Assembly: GCA_029865405.1 (NCBI GenBank)
Contig: JAOUGZ010000138.1
Span: 1-6,941, forward strand
Direction of reading: 5' to 3'
Source of the DNA: Betaproteobacteria bacterium
GTDB taxonomy: Bacteria > Pseudomonadota > Gammaproteobacteria > Burkholderiales > SG8-39
DNA length: 6,941 nucleotides
This document shows, one piece after another, positions 4,596-6,941 of the stretch (its first letter is position 1; each line of letters opens with the position of its first letter). A program made the position numbers and the translations under genes. The notes under the pieces were generated by a model. It made no database searches. It had not been told where the DNA came from and worked only from the letters and a program-made list of their open reading frames with translations.

Positions 4596-6473
4596 ATGCA
4601 AATCGCGCAAAAGACCGTCACCACTCTCAAGGAGCACATCGTAGAGATCCTCAGCGACTCGGGCGAGGGCGCGCAGCGCTGCGGCCAGTCGCTCGGCGCG
4701 ATCGCCGCGCGCATGGGCAACGGCATCTGGACCGTGGAGATCATTCCCGCCGAGATCCGCCCGCCGGCGCGCTCGATCGCCGGCGCGAGCGGCAATCGCA
4801 TCCGCATCGGCGCGCAGCGGGTCACCAACGGCGGCGACGAGACCGACCTGGTGGTCGCCTTCAATGAGCAGGTGCTGCTCGGGCGCGTGCGCGCCGGCGA
4901 GCTCAAGCCCGGCTGCACCATCCTGCTGGAGAACATGTGGCGCAGCCATGGCGATGCCGCGATTGCCGCCGCCTACGCCGAGACGCATGCGCGCCTGGTC
5001 GAGGCCGGCTACCGCGTGCTGGAGATCCCGATGGAGCAGGCCTGCCGCGCACTGGTCGCCGACCCGCGCCGCGGCAAGAACATGTTCGCGCTCGGCATGC
5101 TGTGCAGCCTCTACAGCCTCGACCTGCAGCTCGGGCGCGAGCAGATCGCGCTCGCCTTCGGCAAGAAGGACGCCGCGGTGGTGGCGCAGAACGTGAAGCT
5201 GCTCGAGGCGGGCGCGGCGTGGGCCGAGGCGAACCTCGATTTCAAGTACCGCATTCCCGCCGAGCCCGCCACGGAACCGCAAGTCGTGATGAACGGCAAC
5301 ACCGCCATCGCCCTCGGCGTGCTCGCCTCGGGGATGGAAATCTGCGCCATGTATCCGATCACGCCTGCCACCTCGGCCTCGCACTATCTCTCCGACGTGT
5401 TCGAGAAGGTCGGCGGCATCGTGCACCAGGCCGAGGACGAGATCGCGGCCTGCGCCTTCGCCATCGGCGCGTCCTACGCCGGCAAGTGCACGGTGACCAT
5501 CACTTCCGGGCCGGGCTACTCGCTCAAGCAGGAGGCGATCGGCCTCGCCGTGATGGGCGAGATCCCGCTGGTGGTGGTGAACGTGCAGCGCGGGGGCCCG
5601 AGCACCGGCCAGCCCACCAAGGTCGAGCAGGGCGACCTGCTCACCTCGATCTTCGGCAGCCACGGCGACGCGCCCAAGGTGGTGATGGCGCCGAGCACCA
5701 TCGAGGACTGCTTCTACTCGATCATCACCGCGCGGCGCATCGCCGAGACCTTCAACATGGTGGTGGTGGTGCTCTCGGACGCGAGCCTCGCGACCTCGCA
5801 GCAGCCGTTCGCGCGCCCCGAGTTCAGCGAGTCCTGGGTGGCGCCCCCCGTGGACCAGAGCGCGATCCCCGAGGGCATGAAACCCTACGACTGGAACGAG
5901 GCCACGGGCCTCGCGCGGCGCTTCATCCCCGGGCAGCCGAACGGCATGCACACGCTCACCGGACTCGCGCACGACCGCGCGAGCCACGTCGCCTACGATC
6001 CCGAGATCAACGAGGAGAGCATCCACTTCAGGAGCCTGAAGCTCGCCGCGCTGCAGAAGACCCTCAAGACGCCGCCCGTGTTCGGCGGCGATTCGGGCGA
6101 CCTGCTGGTCATCGGCTGGGGCAGCACCCAGGGCGCGATCGAGGAAGCGGTGGCCACGCTGCGCGAGGAAGGCCGCAAGGTGTCCTCGATGCACCTGCGC
6201 TTCCTGCAGCCGCTGCCGGGCGGGCTGAAGCAGATCATGCAGCGCTTCGGCCAGGTGATGACGATCGAGGGCAACTGGAGCGACCGGCCCGAGGACGCGA
6301 TCATCGACGAGGACAATCGCCGCTACGCGGCACTCGCGCTGTTGCTGCGCGCGCGCACGCTCGTCGACGTCGACTGCTGGAGCGAAGTGAAAGGCCAGCC
6401 GATCAAGCCCGGCATCATCCGCCGCGTGCTGCTCGACAAGCTCAAGCCGCTCAAGAAGGAATCCACCCGATGA
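4596..6473 (+). CDS. korA: 2-oxoglutarate (2-oxoacid):acceptor oxidoreductase, fused gamma-alpha subunit
   Basis: The 625-residue product (about 67 kDa) fuses two modules of the thiamine-diphosphate 2-oxoacid:ferredoxin oxidoreductases. Residues 1 to about 205 form the gamma (CoA-associated) domain, beginning with DSGEGAQRCGQSLG (21-34) and containing VEIIPAEIRPPARS (47-60). Residues from about 230 form the alpha domain: YPITPAT (253-259), the signature loop that contacts substrate and cofactor; HQAEDEIAACAFAIGASYAG (277-296); TSGPGYSLKQEAIGLA (303-318); and GGPSTGQPTKVEQGDLL (333-349). A domain II of the pyruvate:ferredoxin oxidoreductase type follows (about 500-600). With KorB it should catalyse reversible CoA-dependent oxidative decarboxylation of a 2-oxoacid, most likely 2-oxoglutarate to succinyl-CoA. 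The size agrees with the 66-kDa subunit reported for the Thauera aromatica enzyme. Substrate choice is inferred from overall resemblance and is not proven. The gene follows the NfnB-like gene by 7 bp and overlaps korB. Confidence 0.88.
   Translation: MQIAQKTVTTLKEHIVEILSDSGEGAQRCGQSLGAIAARMGNGIWTVEIIPAEIRPPARSIAGASGNRIRIGAQRVTNGGDETDLVVAFNEQVLLGRVRAGELKPGCTILLENMWRSHGDAAIAAAYAETHARLVEAGYRVLEIPMEQACRALVADPRRGKNMFALGMLCSLYSLDLQLGREQIALAFGKKDAAVVAQNVKLLEAGAAWAEANLDFKYRIPAEPATEPQVVMNGNTAIALGVLASGMEICAMYPITPATSASHYLSDVFEKVGGIVHQAEDEIAACAFAIGASYAGKCTVTITSGPGYSLKQEAIGLAVMGEIPLVVVNVQRGGPSTGQPTKVEQGDLLTSIFGSHGDAPKVVMAPSTIEDCFYSIITARRIAETFNMVVVVLSDASLATSQQPFARPEFSESWVAPPVDQSAIPEGMKPYDWNEATGLARRFIPGQPNGMHTLTGLAHDRASHVAYDPEINEESIHFRSLKLAALQKTLKTPPVFGGDSGDLLVIGWGSTQGAIEEAVATLREEGRKVSSMHLRFLQPLPGGLKQIMQRFGQVMTIEGNWSDRPEDAIIDEDNRRYAALALLLRARTLVDVDCWSEVKGQPIKPGIIRRVLLDKLKPLKKESTR
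6456..6460 (+). promoter_or_regulatory. korB: Shine-Dalgarno site for korB inside korA
   Basis: AAGGA lies 9 nt before the ATG at 6470, within the last codons of korA. It favours that start over the in-frame ATG at 6476, which would be 15 nt away. Together with the ATGA stop/start overlap it indicates coupled synthesis of KorA and KorB. Confidence 0.65.
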
Positions 6474-6941
6474 CGATGATCGCCACCGAATGCCTGCTGC
6501 AGCTGTGCGAGCAGCGCCACGAGCTCGAGGACTTCCAGAGCGGCGTGCCGCGCTGGTGCACCGGCTGCGGCGACAACGCGATCCTCGCCGCCGTGCAGCG
6601 GCTGTGCCGCGACGAAGGGCTGCGCCCGGAGAAGACCGTATTCGTCTCCGGCATCGGCTGCTCGAGCCGCTTCCCGCACTACATGCGCACCTACGGCTTC
6701 CACGGCATCCACGGCCGCGCGCTGCCGGTGGCCGAGGGCGTGCGCCTGGCGCGGCCCGACCTCAAGGTGTTCGTGAACACCGGCGACGGCGACTGCTGCA
6801 GCATCGGCGCGGCGCACTGGATCCACGCCATCCGCTACAACATGAACATGACGGTGTTCCTGCACGACAACCAGATCTACGGCCTGACCAAGATGCAGGC
6901 CTCGCCGACCTCGCCGCGCGGCACGAAGAGCAACACCACCC
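6470..6941 (+). CDS. korB: 2-oxoglutarate (2-oxoacid):acceptor oxidoreductase beta subunit (3' end outside window)
   Basis: The first 157 residues are visible, roughly half of the usual 300-350. The ATG overlaps the korA TGA as ATGA. VPRWCTGCGDNAIL (26-39) gives cluster ligands C30 and C33, and VSGIGCSSRFPHY (59-71) gives C64; the fourth [4Fe-4S] cysteine would lie past the window. The thiamine-diphosphate motif begins with NTGDGD (103-108) and ends at H132-D133-N134, about 29 residues from G105, the expected spacing. DNQIYGLTKMQASPTSP (133-149) is the loop typical of KorB and related 2-oxoacid enzymes rather than pyruvate:ferredoxin oxidoreductases, which supports 2-oxoglutarate as substrate. 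KorB binds thiamine diphosphate, forms the active site with KorA, and passes electrons out through its cluster. Whether a ferredoxin or delta subunit gene follows cannot be seen. Confidence 0.92.
   Translation, partial: MTMIATECLLQLCEQRHELEDFQSGVPRWCTGCGDNAILAAVQRLCRDEGLRPEKTVFVSGIGCSSRFPHYMRTYGFHGIHGRALPVAEGVRLARPDLKVFVNTGDGDCCSIGAAHWIHAIRYNMNMTVFLHDNQIYGLTKMQASPTSPRGTKSNTT

Noticed and set aside
4479..6194. Open minus-strand frame of 571 codons antisense to korA
   Set aside because: The peptide is His/Arg/Ala-rich with no recognisable domain. Such frames arise from G/C-rich third codon positions on the opposite strand, and the + strand KorA motifs are unambiguous.

Overview
The window is GC-rich, tightly packed bacterial chromosome with strong third-position G/C bias. 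The gene content (LysR regulator, MAPEG protein, DNA polymerase IV, and a KorAB 2-oxoacid oxidoreductase linked to an Nfn/GltD-type flavoprotein pair) and the protein sequences fit a betaproteobacterium, possibly of the Rhodocyclales/Burkholderiales type. This assignment is inferred from gene content only. I see no mobile element, CRISPR array, tRNA or rRNA.

Left part (1-2104). The window opens inside a LysR-type regulator, of which only the effector-binding domain is present. It runs into a convergent gene for a small MAPEG-family membrane protein, and the two coding ends overlap by 17 bp. A 63-bp divergent spacer separates the MAPEG gene from dinB, which encodes the Y-family translesion polymerase Pol IV. 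This spacer contains a near-perfect 25-bp inverted repeat and a sigma70-like promoter candidate that would make the dinB mRNA leaderless.

Right part (2105-6941). Four genes follow on the + strand with gaps of 5 and 7 bp and a final ATGA overlap, so they almost certainly form one operon. In order they are an NfnA/SudB-like FAD, NAD(P) and [2Fe-2S] reductase subunit; an NfnB/GltD-like subunit with two four-cysteine sets and two dinucleotide-binding folds; KorA, a fused gamma-alpha subunit; and KorB, the thiamine-diphosphate and [4Fe-4S] subunit, cut by the window edge. The simplest reading is a CoA-dependent 2-oxoglutarate oxidoreductase whose low-potential electrons pass through the Nfn-like pair to NAD(P), or the reverse. 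This resembles the 2-oxoglutarate:ferredoxin and 2-oxoglutarate:NADP+ oxidoreductases known from denitrifying Thauera and Azoarcus.

Regulation. A 9-of-10 match to the FNR/ANR consensus overlaps the dinB stop codon. It lies at the class II distance from a plausible -10 hexamer just upstream of the operon. Low-oxygen activation is therefore a specific, testable prediction, and it suits the oxygen-sensitive Fe-S enzymes encoded downstream.
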